Shown: piece by piece, positions 26,018-35,151 of the stretch
How positions within the stretch are numbered: position 1 is the first letter of the stretch
Layout of the letters: each line of letters opens with the position of its first letter
From: Pseudomonadota bacterium
GTDB lineage: Bacteria > Pseudomonadota > Alphaproteobacteria > Micropepsales > Micropepsaceae
Assembly (NCBI GenBank): GCA_016201105.1
Contig: JACQDN010000032.1
Location: 1-64,000 of the forward strand
Direction of reading: 5' to 3'
DNA length: 64,000 nucleotides
Position numbers and translations under genes: made by a program
Notes under the pieces: model-generated
What the model was told of the DNA's origin: nothing
The model's input: only the letters and a program-made list of their open reading frames with translations
Database searches by the model: none

Positions 26018-26758
26018 TTAATTCGGCTTCTTGAAGCGATAGACGATCTGGTCCGTCTTGCCGCGGATGGACGGATCGAACACGATGATGGTGTGCGGAT
26101 CGTTCGGATTGCGCAGCACGTCGCTTTCGCCGTCGAACACGAAGCCCGCGCCTTCCATTTCGCTCTTGATGAGCGCGGGGTCGATGCGGTGCAGCTTGTC
26201 CGCGGTTTCTGTTCCGGGCGAACCGGGAAGCGCCACGTGATCGACGATCACCACCACGCCGCCCGGCTTGAGCAGTGCGAACCAGCCCTTGTCGACTTGT
26301 GCCATGTCGGCGTGCACACGGCTTAGATGCAGGTCATGGTAGTTCCACGACGTCCAAACGACATCGAGCGGCGCCATCGCCGGCAGCGGCTGGATCGCCA
26401 CGACGGCGATGTTGCCGTAACCGGGCAGGCTCGCGATGGCCGCCGCCGCCGGCTCCGCATCCGGTCCTTTGGGATCGGGTATGGCGACGTAGAGTTTGCC
26501 GCTGGGGCCCACGATCTTGGAAAAGATGCGGGTGAAATAACCGCCGCCGGGCAACAGTTCGAGAACGGTGTCGCCGGGTTTGAGCCCTGCGAATTCTGCC
26601 ATCTCAGCGGGCTTGCGCGCGGCATCGCGTGCGACGTCGGCCGCGGGCCGGCTTGAATCGGCAATCGCGGCCGCAATCGCCGCTTTGTCGGCGTCCGCCC
26701 ACGCCGGACTCGCGAGCAGCGCGGCGGCAAGCGCCGCGGCCATCAAACCAAGTTTCAT
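26018..26758 (-). CDS. Secreted predicted methyltransferase
   Basis: The 246-residue protein has a signal peptide (MKLGLMAAALAAALLASPAWA). The rest resembles a Rossmann methyltransferase: LKPGDTVLELLPGGGYFTRIFSKIVGP as motif I and LLKPGGVVVIVDHV later. Such exported relatives (predicted methyltransferase COG type) are known; whether they methylate anything in the periplasm is unclear. The ATG at 26758 follows GGGGAATGGC. Confidence 0.8.
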   Translation of the reverse strand: MKLGLMAAALAAALLASPAWADADKAAIAAAIADSSRPAADVARDAARKPAEMAEFAGLKPGDTVLELLPGGGYFTRIFSKIVGPSGKLYVAIPDPKGPDAEPAAAAIASLPGYGNIAVVAIQPLPAMAPLDVVWTSWNYHDLHLSRVHADMAQVDKGWFALLKPGGVVVIVDHVALPGSPGTETADKLHRIDPALIKSEMEGAGFVFDGESDVLRNPNDPHTIIVFDPSIRGKTDQIVYRFKKPN

Positions 26759-26857
26759 GCCATTCCCCACTCATCAATATTTGGCGCGACGCTGCACCTT
26801 GCGCATCGTAGCATGGGACTAACGCCATTCTCGCACCGCTTGCCGACAGGATCTGCC

Positions 26858-27337
26858 ATGCAAAGTTTGCTGCCCCTCGCCGAACGCATCGCCGCGCGGC
26901 TGAAAGAACGCAAGGAAACGATTGCCGTCGCGGAATCCTCGAGTGGCGGATTGATTTCCGCCGCCTTGCTCGCGGTGCCGGGGGCTTCGGCCTATTTCCT
27001 CGGCGGTGGGGTGATCTACACGGGCCGTGCCCTCAAGCAGCTCCTCGGCGTGGAGCGTGAACAGCTTTCGGGCATGCGTTCGTCGTCGGAACCTTACGCG
27101 CTCTTTCTCGCGCGCACTGTGCGCGAGCGCTTCCGCTGCAGCTGGGGGCTTTCGGAAACCGGGGCCGCCGGCCCCACCGGCAATCCTTACGGCGATGCGG
27201 CAGGCCACAGCTGCATCGCGCTCGCAGGCTCCGTCGAGCGGGTGATGACGCTGGAGACCGGCGAAGCCGACCGGGTCGAAAACATGCGCGCCTTCGCAGA
27301 AACCGCGCTCAAGCTTCTGCTGCAGGAGATGGGCTGA
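26858..27337 (+). CDS. CinA C-terminal-domain amidase (PncC-like)
   Basis: This stand-alone CinA-C domain of 159 residues has the motifs AVAESSSGGLISAALLAVPGAS, GVIYTG and GLSETGAAGPTG. Members deamidate nicotinamide mononucleotide in NAD recycling. ATG 26858 follows CAGGA; the longer frame to 26813 is not conserved. Confidence 0.88.
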   Translation: MQSLLPLAERIAARLKERKETIAVAESSSGGLISAALLAVPGASAYFLGGGVIYTGRALKQLLGVEREQLSGMRSSSEPYALFLARTVRERFRCSWGLSETGAAGPTGNPYGDAAGHSCIALAGSVERVMTLETGEADRVENMRAFAETALKLLLQEMG

Positions 27338-27353
27338 CACGCTGCAAGCGTGC

Positions 27354-27884
27354 TCAATCCGCTTCGCTGTGTCCCTTCGGGCGATAGAGGAAATCGAAAC
27401 CCGGCTGCCACGTCTTGCCGCCGTCGTCCGAGGTTTCGCCCAACTGCTCGACGCTGCCGTCCTTGGACGGCGTATAGGTCATGCGCGTGATTTGATTGGG
27501 CTTGCCGGGCTGCGGCCACACGCCTTGCAGCACCATGGCCTTGCCGTTCCAGCCGCCGGTGAAATCCACCGCCGAACCGTCGGAATCCACCCAGAACTGC
27601 CGCCATGCTTTTCTCTGCGGCACGTAGGTGCTCAGGCTCCCGCCGAGGTGCAGGCTTTTGGGGAGCCAGCTCTCCCGGATCGCACAGCCCGCATAGAGCT
27701 TTTCGATTTCGCTGTTGGCGACCTGTTTGTCGGAGCCCTTGGCAAATACCTTCCAGGTGCCCACCCAGAAATCGAATTGATGGCTTTGCGGTGCCGTGCA
27801 TCCGGAAGGCGGCGAAACCGTCGCAGCCGATGCGGTGGCGGAACACACAAGCATCGCCGCAAATGCAAGACGTGTGATGGTCAT
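27354..27884 (-). CDS. Secreted protein with lipocalin-like DUF1579-type fold
   Basis: The 176-residue protein has a signal peptide (MTITRLAFAAMLVCSATASA). The mature start SHQFDFWVGTWKVF and later WRQFWVDSDGSAVDFTGG resemble DUF1579-like proteins. ATG 27884 has a strong GGGAGGGGG site. The function is unknown. Confidence 0.75.
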   Translation of the reverse strand: MTITRLAFAAMLVCSATASAATVSPPSGCTAPQSHQFDFWVGTWKVFAKGSDKQVANSEIEKLYAGCAIRESWLPKSLHLGGSLSTYVPQRKAWRQFWVDSDGSAVDFTGGWNGKAMVLQGVWPQPGKPNQITRMTYTPSKDGSVEQLGETSDDGGKTWQPGFDFLYRPKGHSEAD

Positions 27885-27994
27885 GGCGCCCCCTCCCAAT
27901 GCAAATCGCTTTGGAAGCCGCGATGGCTTCCTTAAGTCACAACGCGGTGACTTGCCGGCTATTTGGCGCGACGGCAGCCGAAAAAACAATTGCC

Positions 27995-28028
27995 AAAAAA
28001 GAGCCCGGGACGCTCTCGCGCCCCGGGC
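27995..28028 (-). terminator. Rho-independent terminator of hsp20
   Basis: An 11-bp stem GCCCGGGGCGC/GCGTCCCGGGC with GAGA loop is followed on the minus strand by TTTTTT, 22 nt after the hsp20 stop. Confidence 0.9.
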
Positions 28029-28050
28029 GAAGGGCTCAAGCGGAAGGGGG

Positions 28051-28563
28051 TTACGCCGCTTTGACGTCAATCTTGCGCGGATTGATCGCGTCCGCCGACT
28101 TCGGGATCGTGATCATCAGCACGCCCTTGACGTATTTCGCCGTCACTTTCGAAGCATCGGCGTATTCGGGAAGTGCGAAGCTCCTCTGGAACATGCCATA
28201 GGAACGTTCGGCAATGTAACGATTCTTCGACTTGTCTTCGCTGGTCTGCTGTTTTTCGCCTTTGATCAACAGTGTGCTGTCGGTGACAGAGACATCCACG
28301 TTCTTCTCTTCGACTCCGGGCAGCTCGACGCTGATCATGTAGGCCTTGTCGTCTTCGCTGGCATCCACCGCCAGCGGAGCAAAGCCGTCCAGCTGTCTGG
28401 AGAACAGATACTCGACGTTTGAGAGCGGCCGGAACGTGAAATTTTCAAAGCCGCTGGAAAAGCGGTCGAAAAGACGCTCGGCCTCATGGCGAAACGCGGC
28501 CCAGGTGTCGTTGACTTCGACAGGAACGGCGTTGTTCTGCCTGACTTCAACATGTTTACCCAT
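28051..28563 (-). CDS. Small heat-shock protein Hsp20
   Basis: This 170-residue ATP-independent chaperone has the alpha-crystallin domain at about residues 60-160 (YMISVELPGVEEKNVDVSV; KYVKGVLMITIPK). ATG 28563 follows AAGGAGG; five codons upstream are rejected. Its promoter carries a FixK/FNR-type site at the class II position rather than a visible heat-shock promoter, pointing to induction at low oxygen. Confidence 0.92.
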   Translation of the reverse strand: MGKHVEVRQNNAVPVEVNDTWAAFRHEAERLFDRFSSGFENFTFRPLSNVEYLFSRQLDGFAPLAVDASEDDKAYMISVELPGVEEKNVDVSVTDSTLLIKGEKQQTSEDKSKNRYIAERSYGMFQRSFALPEYADASKVTAKYVKGVLMITIPKSADAINPRKIDVKAA

Positions 28564-28588
28564 AGTGGCCTCCTTCAAGAACCAAAAT

Positions 28589-28632
28589 GAATTCTATAAG
28601 ATTTTCCCCGAGCTTTCCTTGATCGGCATCAG
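28589..28632 (-). promoter_or_regulatory. FixK/FNR-activated promoter of hsp20
   Basis: TTGATCGGCATCAG (28619-28632) differs from TTGAT-N4-ATCAA at one base. On the minus strand it is followed after exactly 22 nt by TAGAAT, a 5/6 match to the -10, so the site is centred at -41.5. Confidence 0.7.
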
Positions 28633-28707
28633 TTTTCGAAAATATACGCAATCCGCAGCGGACAGATTCGGACGACGATGGGTGCGCTGCGGTTCGTCTT
28701 ATTCGCG

Positions 28708-31700
28708 TTATCGGCTGTCGCCAACCTTGATCGTGCCGATGAGTCGAGGCCCGTCTTCTTTCGGCTTCAGTTCGACTTCGAGCGTTTTCACGCTCTCATC
28801 CGCTCGTCCATAGGCGCGATAGAGATGCACCCGGATGGTGACGGCGCCATTGGGATTGAGACTGTCCTGCCTGTAAATGTTGACGTGAACGACATAGGTC
28901 CCGGAAGGCGCCTTTCGCAGCAGATACTCCTCAGGCCCGTAGCCTTGCGTCATGTCGTGCGACAGACGGCCGCCGATTTTGGTTTTGGGATTGCTATAGA
29001 TCGCACGCTCTCCGTCGGGTTCGTCCACCCACAGGTCCATGTCCGTGATGTTGGTATTCCACTCCAAAGTGACGCGAACATCGACATCGAGCAATGCAAT
29101 GAATCGGTCGTCCAGCGGCAATTTCGTGACGCCCAGTCTGCGCAAGCGCGGAACGACGCGATTGGCCTCCATCAGGGAGATGAGCTCGATTCCGTCATAG
29201 TCCGCGCTCCAGGTCTTGGCGACGATTTCGGAAAGAAGCGTCAGGGCTCGCAGATAGTCCGCGCGCTGAGCCGTTTGTGACGCTCCGGCTTTGCCTGCCC
29301 GCTCGGCGCGTTCGATCAATGCGAGCGCGAGATTGCGTCTTGGCTGAGGCAGGTCGGGCTCTAGATATACGAGCCGCTCGTAGAGCCAGAAGGCGCGCGC
29401 CTCGTCACCATAGCGCATGAGCCGGTCGGCGAGGATCGTTAGCGTCGTCGTGTCCGCGGTGGGAAGCTCCAGGGCGTTTAGAGCCACATCGATGGCATCC
29501 TGCGTGCGCCCTTGCCGAAACAGGAATTCTGCGGTGTCGAGATAGAAGGCCGGAAGCGTGCCGAATTCCGCTTCCTGCTTCTCGAACGCTGGCCAGAAGC
29601 CTTCCTTTCCAACTTTCTTGAACGCTGTGAGATAGGGTCTGTTGGGATTCCAGGGTTCGACTTCGATCGTCATGTCCTGTTGAGCGTCCGCGTCCGCGGT
29701 TACGGGTGAACTTGAGACGCCTTGGGCGGGAATGCGCCTGGCAGTGACAATTGCGGGTTCGACACTCGCCGGTGCGTTCGATGGGATGCTGATATCGGGC
29801 GGCGGCACGAATGCGGGCGGCGGTGGCGCAGGAGGAGGTGGTGGTGGTGGTGGCGGCGGCGGCGGTGGTGGCCCTGCAGGCTCCACACGCACCGAATTCG
29901 GCGCCGGTGCAACCCCGATTTTTACGGGCTTAAATTTGGTATTCCACCAGGTTTTTTGTTCATTCCACTCTGCCAAAACTTTTTGAAGCCGCGCGTCCTG
30001 CGCTGCCGCTCTTTCCGCCTTTCGCTGTTTGGATATCGATGCATATTTCGTGACAAGTTCTTTGTCTGCGGACAGCGGCGGTTCTATGTCGGCATTCGCG
30101 TAATCTTCGGCCGTTTCCAGAACGATGAAGGAGGCTGCAGGATTTGCGATCGAATATCGTCGCGAAATTGCCAGAAGTTGATCCTGGTCGGGCCGATCGC
30201 TCGCACTGATGCGCGACAGTTGATCCATGCCCCACATGGCCCCGAGCGCGTCATGCGAAGGAATGGCATCCCGCTGAACCTTGTATCGCCGCGTGGCTCG
30301 AGAATTTCCGTTCAGTGTGACGACGATGTCTCCGGTATCGGGCAGCGGACCGACGATGCGGAAACGATTCTCTGCGCCAGGGAGCACCACGTAGTCGAGC
30401 GCGCGCCCTGTCGAGTCCTGCACGCTGGAGATACCGACGGGTCGATGCAGCATTTTTGAAACGGCGACGTCGACCTTATCGGAGGTCAAATCGACATAGT
30501 CTCCCGCTGTCTGCCGCGCCAATTGCGTCAGAAGTGCGCGGTTTGCATCGTTTGCGCTGGAAACCGCAAACAACGTCTCGCAGGGAAGGGCTGCCACGCG
30601 ATAGGAATCGATGGTGATGTTTCCGTCCGAGAAATAGAGACAGACATCCGCGTCCGCTGCCCGTTGTACGGAAATTGCCGCCATCGACGTGGCGCCTCGA
30701 TAGGTGACATTCCTCAATGTCTGAATCAGTTCGGCTGAAGAGCCGGCAAATGATCGCAGCTCCGGTTGGGCATCGGCGAATAGAACAAGGTCGATCGTGC
30801 TTGGATGCGTATGATCCAGATAGCTTTGCAACAGAGCCAACTCGGTCTTGAGGTCGTCATCGCGGCGGGACAGCGATTTGTCCCAATAGATGCGAACGTG
30901 ACCGGGGTTCGCAGCTGCGCGGGCGTTGGCCACGACGTCGTCGATTTCGAAGAATGATTCTCCGCTCTTGTGTTGGCCGATCTGCAGCGGACTCCCCGCG
31001 GAAAGAGGGCCTATCTGCAGTGATCCCGAAAGCGTGCGATTGCTCGCCGAGCCGGTCGCTTCGAATTCCTTGCCGTCGTTCGTCCAGGCGAGTTCGATTC
31101 CGTCGGGCGCTTGGATATGGGGACGCGAAGCAAGACCGGAAGCGGTCACGTGAATATTTATAACACCGATGTTCTGCGACACCGAAAGTGGAATGATGAA
31201 GGAAGCGTCGGGATCGAGTGCAGAGACGAACTCCAGACGAACAGTCCGAGGTTTGTTTGCAACCAGGGGATAGACCCGCGTGTGGAATGCGTTTGTGCGC
31301 GTGACCTCGGCGAGTCCCGGATCGATGCCACGCCGTACCCGCGCTTCGTAGACTAGCTTGCCTTTTTCATGGCCGACGAGCACGCCATCGACGAGTTTGC
31401 CGCCCACGTCGAGCGCGTAGCCGGTAGCAATCGATTTCGCGGGCATGTCGAAGAAATAGTCCGCTTCGAAAACGCCGGTTCCGGGATTTTCGAAAGTGGC
31501 GGTTGTTGTCGTGCGCGCCGTATCGCCTTGAATTTCGACGTCGATATCGAGTTTGCTGATTGTCAGCGCACGAAACGTCGTTTTGTCGTCGACGTTGGTA
31601 TAAATATGCGCGCGCAGTTCGGGGTTCTGCGCTTCGCTCGCCGCCGGGGAAGGTGAAAAGCACAACAAGACCGCGAGGTTTAGAAGTACCAATCGAATGA

Positions 31701-31731
31701 AGTTGATAGGATCAATATAAGTTCGGCGCAT
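28708..31731 (-). CDS. Large exported VIT/VWA protein with proline tract and DUF2135-like end
   Basis: The 1007-residue protein starts at ATG 31731 behind AAGGGGAC with a signal peptide. An N-terminal VIT domain (about 40-170; DYFFDMPAKSIATGYAL) is followed by a VWA-like domain (about 280-430; HPSTIDLVLFADAQP), a run of more than ten prolines near residue 640-665 (bases 29822-29873), a helical repeat region, and a C-terminal domain like DUF2135 (NTNITDMDLWVDEPDGE). VIT-VWA proteins are often surface-bound or Ca2+-dependent adhesion or sorting factors. It is a single gene ahead of hsp20 on the same strand. Function is not known. Confidence 0.85.
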   Translation of the reverse strand: MRRTYIDPINFIRLVLLNLAVLLCFSPSPAASEAQNPELRAHIYTNVDDKTTFRALTISKLDIDVEIQGDTARTTTTATFENPGTGVFEADYFFDMPAKSIATGYALDVGGKLVDGVLVGHEKGKLVYEARVRRGIDPGLAEVTRTNAFHTRVYPLVANKPRTVRLEFVSALDPDASFIIPLSVSQNIGVINIHVTASGLASRPHIQAPDGIELAWTNDGKEFEATGSASNRTLSGSLQIGPLSAGSPLQIGQHKSGESFFEIDDVVANARAAANPGHVRIYWDKSLSRRDDDLKTELALLQSYLDHTHPSTIDLVLFADAQPELRSFAGSSAELIQTLRNVTYRGATSMAAISVQRAADADVCLYFSDGNITIDSYRVAALPCETLFAVSSANDANRALLTQLARQTAGDYVDLTSDKVDVAVSKMLHRPVGISSVQDSTGRALDYVVLPGAENRFRIVGPLPDTGDIVVTLNGNSRATRRYKVQRDAIPSHDALGAMWGMDQLSRISASDRPDQDQLLAISRRYSIANPAASFIVLETAEDYANADIEPPLSADKELVTKYASISKQRKAERAAAQDARLQKVLAEWNEQKTWWNTKFKPVKIGVAPAPNSVRVEPAGPPPPPPPPPPPPPPAPPPPAFVPPPDISIPSNAPASVEPAIVTARRIPAQGVSSSPVTADADAQQDMTIEVEPWNPNRPYLTAFKKVGKEGFWPAFEKQEAEFGTLPAFYLDTAEFLFRQGRTQDAIDVALNALELPTADTTTLTILADRLMRYGDEARAFWLYERLVYLEPDLPQPRRNLALALIERAERAGKAGASQTAQRADYLRALTLLSEIVAKTWSADYDGIELISLMEANRVVPRLRRLGVTKLPLDDRFIALLDVDVRVTLEWNTNITDMDLWVDEPDGERAIYSNPKTKIGGRLSHDMTQGYGPEEYLLRKAPSGTYVVHVNIYRQDSLNPNGAVTIRVHLYRAYGRADESVKTLEVELKPKEDGPRLIGTIKVGDSR

Positions 31732-31791
31732 GGACTGTCCCCTTCGGCGAAAATGCTTTGCCGAAAAGCCGACCAAATTGTGACCGACAAT

Positions 31792-33006
31792 CTACTCCGG
31801 CACGCTCACAGGCGATCGCCGCGCGCTCAATGCCAGCGAAATTGCCGGAATCACGATCACCGCCGCCATGTAGAACGGCGCGTTGACGCCGAGTTTGGAA
31901 AAACCGAGGCCCAGGAAAAAGGGACCCACCACGCGCGCCAGCGCGCCGGTGGCGTTGTTCAGTCCCAGATATTGTCCTTGATGTTCCATTTCCGCATTGC
32001 GCGAGATGAGCGCGGCGACGTTCGGCCAGGCGATCGATTGGCCGAACGCGGCAAGGGCCAGAAGCGGGACTGTCGTGACCGCGCCCACCGAGAGTGGCTG
32101 CAGGAACAGGCTCGTTGCCGTCAGCGCCATCCCGGCCGCCAGCACGCGCGCTTCGCCGAAGCGCCGCGACAGTCTTCCCACCAGAACGAGTTGGCAGGTG
32201 GCCGCCACCACGCCGACAACCGCGAAGGCGGCGCCGATCTCGCGCGGCCCCCAGCCGAAACGGGCCTGCGTCCACAAGCCGAAAATGGATTCGACGCCGA
32301 TGAAGGCGCAGCCCGCCAGGAAAGTCACACCCATCAGCCGTGCGATCGTGTGATGGGTGAGAGCATTGCCGAGTACGGCCCAGCGGCTTGCCTGATTGGA
32401 AATGCGCTGGGTGCGGATGCGGCTTTCTTTGACGAAAAATGCCATCGCGATCGCCGAACATGCCGAAAGCCCGGCACACACGAACATCGGCGTCTGAAAT
32501 CCGACATGGCCCGACTCCGGATGCGCCAGCAATCCGCCGAGCGCTGGGCCCACGATGAATCCGATGTTGAACGAGGCGCCGAGCAGCGAAAGGCGTCCGG
32601 ACCTCTGATCCTGCGGCGTCACATCGGCGATATAGCCCTGGATCACCGAGCCGTTGCCGCTGGCAAGTCCGCCCAGGATGCGCACAAGGAACGCGACATA
32701 CACGTTGGGCGCCAACGCCATCGCGATGTAGCAGATGCAATTGCCGCAAACCGTGCTGACGAGAATGGGTTTGCGCCCGATGCGGTCGGAGAGCCGGCCC
32801 CAGAACGGTTCGCCGAAGAAAGCGCCGATCGCATAGGCCGAAAAGACGAGCGCGATCTGCCAGGCCGGTGCGTTGAAAGACTTGGCGTAGAACGGCAACA
32901 GCGGCACGACGATGCCGAAGCCGAGCAGATTGATGAAGATCACCGCCAGCAGCGTGAACAACGCCGCGCGCGAGTCTGGTTCTGTTTTCTGGTTCTCGGT
33001 GGTCAT
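31792..33006 (-). CDS. MFS drug:H+ antiporter (TetA/DHA1 type)
   Basis: The 404-residue transporter has 12 predicted helices. The loop 2-3 motif is WGRLSDRIGRKPIL, and motif C-like NIGFIVGPALGGLLA sits in helix 5, as in drug exporters. ATG 33006 follows TAAGG. The substrate cannot be told from sequence. It is divergent from the cyclophilin gene. Confidence 0.9.
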   Translation of the reverse strand: MTTENQKTEPDSRAALFTLLAVIFINLLGFGIVVPLLPFYAKSFNAPAWQIALVFSAYAIGAFFGEPFWGRLSDRIGRKPILVSTVCGNCICYIAMALAPNVYVAFLVRILGGLASGNGSVIQGYIADVTPQDQRSGRLSLLGASFNIGFIVGPALGGLLAHPESGHVGFQTPMFVCAGLSACSAIAMAFFVKESRIRTQRISNQASRWAVLGNALTHHTIARLMGVTFLAGCAFIGVESIFGLWTQARFGWGPREIGAAFAVVGVVAATCQLVLVGRLSRRFGEARVLAAGMALTATSLFLQPLSVGAVTTVPLLALAAFGQSIAWPNVAALISRNAEMEHQGQYLGLNNATGALARVVGPFFLGLGFSKLGVNAPFYMAAVIVIPAISLALSARRSPVSVPE

Positions 33007-33052
33007 GCAAGCCTTACCGTGATTTATTGAGAAGGCGGGGGGAGGACAACCC

Positions 33053-34045
33053 ATGATTCGTGTGATTTCGCTGGCTCTTGTCGCAATTTTTGTCGCGGGC
33101 CCCGCATGGGCTCATGCACCGAGGCACGGGCACGCAAGACATCCGGTGCAGACCAGCGCGGCTGCAAGTGTCCAGACGAATGCGCAAACCGCCGCGCAAA
33201 CAACGGCGCAGGCCAACGACTGGCACCCTGTCGATCCCGAAAACATGCTGCTGATCGACGTGAAATACGGTCAGATCGTGGTCGAGCTCGCTCCCCAATT
33301 CGCGCCGGAGCATGTCGCGCGGATGAAGGCGCTGGCGCGCGCCCATTTCTTCGACGGTACCTCCTTCTATCGGGTGATCGACGGCTTCGTGGCGCAAGGC
33401 GGCATCGGGGAAGGCACGGCATCGACGAAGGATCAGACGACGCAAGACGATCCGCGCCGCGCCAACTGGCCGAACCTCAAGGCGGAATTCGACCGTCCGA
33501 TTTCGACAGAGCCTTCCTTCACGCCGCTCGGCAACGGCGATCTTTTCGCACAGCAGGTCGGGCACACGGGCGGATTTCCGGTCGGCCGCGACTTGAAGGA
33601 AAAGCGCACCTGGATCATCCACTGTCCGGGCACGTTCGCCTTCGCGCGCGACAACAAGGCCGATACCGCTTCGACAGAGTTCTACATCGTCATCGGCGAG
33701 GCGCCGCGCCGTCTCGACCGCAATCTCACCGCGTTCGGGCGCGTGCTGGACGGCATGCAATATCTGCAGAAACTGGAACGCGGCGATCCGGCCATTGCCA
33801 GCGGCGTCATTCAGGACAAGGACCGCGCCGACAAGATCGTCAAGATCCGCGTGGCCGCCGACGTGGCGCCGGCCGATCGTCCCGGTTTTGAAGTCATGCG
33901 CACCGACACCAAGGCCTTCGCGGAAACCAAGAAGCAATGGAAGAACCCCGCGCCGGACTTTTATGTCCGCACCCCGCCGCCGATCATCGATATCTGCCTG
34001 AAGCCGGTGCCGGTGCGCCGGGTCGCCTTGTCCGCGCCCGGCTGA
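33053..34045 (+). CDS. Periplasmic cyclophilin-type peptidyl-prolyl isomerase
   Basis: The 330-residue protein has a signal peptide (MIRVISLALVAIFVAGPAWA), a Gln/Ala/Thr-rich linker and a cyclophilin domain from about residue 62 (YGQIVVELAPQFAPEHV; FYRVIDGFVAQGG; STEFYIVIGEAP). It has a family insertion around residues 115-190. It should assist folding of exported proteins. GGGGGAGGA precedes the ATG. Confidence 0.92.
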   Translation: MIRVISLALVAIFVAGPAWAHAPRHGHARHPVQTSAAASVQTNAQTAAQTTAQANDWHPVDPENMLLIDVKYGQIVVELAPQFAPEHVARMKALARAHFFDGTSFYRVIDGFVAQGGIGEGTASTKDQTTQDDPRRANWPNLKAEFDRPISTEPSFTPLGNGDLFAQQVGHTGGFPVGRDLKEKRTWIIHCPGTFAFARDNKADTASTEFYIVIGEAPRRLDRNLTAFGRVLDGMQYLQKLERGDPAIASGVIQDKDRADKIVKIRVAADVAPADRPGFEVMRTDTKAFAETKKQWKNPAPDFYVRTPPPIIDICLKPVPVRRVALSAPG

Positions 34046-34108
34046 GCCGCTATTGGTGCGCCCGCCGCGCGGGCCGTCTGCCCGCGCTCAAATCGTCAAA
34101 GAACCCTT

Positions 34109-35050
34109 ATGCCCATTCTTCGCTTTATTCCGGAAGCCACCAAGATCGACTTCGTCGGCGTGCGTTATTTCGCGTTCGCCCTCGACGGGCTGTTGCTGCT
34201 CGCCTCCATCATTTCGATTTTCTATCAGGGCTTTAGCCTGGGTATCGATTTCACCGGCGGGCTGGCGATGGAAATGAAGTCCCCGCAACACATCGAGATT
34301 GGCGTGGTGCGCAGCGAGGTCGGAACGCTCGGCTTCAACGACCCGAGAATCCAATATTTCGGCGGCGGACAATGCGACCAGCCGAAGGAGAGCTGCGTAC
34401 TTATCCGCGTGCAACCCAAGGCCAACCAATCGGGTGAAGCCGCCGCGGAAGCGATTAAGAACAAGCTCGGATCCAGCTACACCGCGCGCAACACGCAGGT
34501 GATCGGCCCGCAGGTCAGCCACGAATTGTTCCTCGACGGCATCAAGGCGACGGTGCTCGCGATTTTCGCCATCGCGCTCTGGGTCGCGGTGCGCTTCGAA
34601 TGGCAATACGGCATCAGTGCGGCAGTCGCCACGGGTCACGACGTGCTGGTGACGGCGGGCCTGTTTTCGATCCTGCAGCTCGATTTCACGCTGACCTCGG
34701 TCGCGGCCCTGCTCACGCTGGCCGGCTATTCGATCAACGACACCGTCGTGGTGTTCGACCGTATCCGCGAGAACCGGCGCAAATACAAACGCATGCCGCT
34801 GGGCGATCTGATCAATCTTTCGACCAATCAGATGCTGACGCGAACCATCCTCGTCAGCGTCGCCACCGCGATTTCGATCATCCCCTTGACGATCTTCGGC
34901 GGACCGACCTTGCGCGATTTCTCCGCCGCAATCCTGTTCGGCATCGTCGTCGGCACCTTCTCGTCGATCTATGTCGCGTCCGCGTTGCTGCTCTATCTGC
35001 CTCAACCCTCTGGCGTGACGTCGGATACGGCGACAGCGGCGGGGGAATAG
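34109..35050 (+). CDS. secF: Protein translocase subunit SecF
   Basis: SecF works with SecD to pull proteins through the Sec channel using the proton gradient. The 313-residue protein has six helices and the family motifs LGIDFTGGLAMEM and AGYSINDTVVVFDRIRENRR. secD and yajC, which normally precede it, are absent; the gene before it is a cyclophilin. Confidence 0.95.
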   Translation: MPILRFIPEATKIDFVGVRYFAFALDGLLLLASIISIFYQGFSLGIDFTGGLAMEMKSPQHIEIGVVRSEVGTLGFNDPRIQYFGGGQCDQPKESCVLIRVQPKANQSGEAAAEAIKNKLGSSYTARNTQVIGPQVSHELFLDGIKATVLAIFAIALWVAVRFEWQYGISAAVATGHDVLVTAGLFSILQLDFTLTSVAALLTLAGYSINDTVVVFDRIRENRRKYKRMPLGDLINLSTNQMLTRTILVSVATAISIIPLTIFGGPTLRDFSAAILFGIVVGTFSSIYVASALLLYLPQPSGVTSDTATAAGE

Positions 35051-35145
35051 GCGTCATCCTGAGGTGCGTCGTGCGTGCTTCGGGGCTCCCCCGGATCAAG
35101 TCCGGGGTCGCACCTCAGCATGACGCGCACGGCGCCCCGAAGGAC
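35051..35145. repeat. Dispersed palindromic repeat, family C copy 1
   Basis: The arms CGTCATCCTGAGGTGCG and CGCACCTCAGCATGACG flank the block GGGGCTCCCCCGGATCAAGTCCGGGGTCGC. The same block recurs at 58759-58921. It lies between convergent secF and the DUF1134 gene. Confidence 0.8.
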
Positions 35146-35151
35146 CAAACG

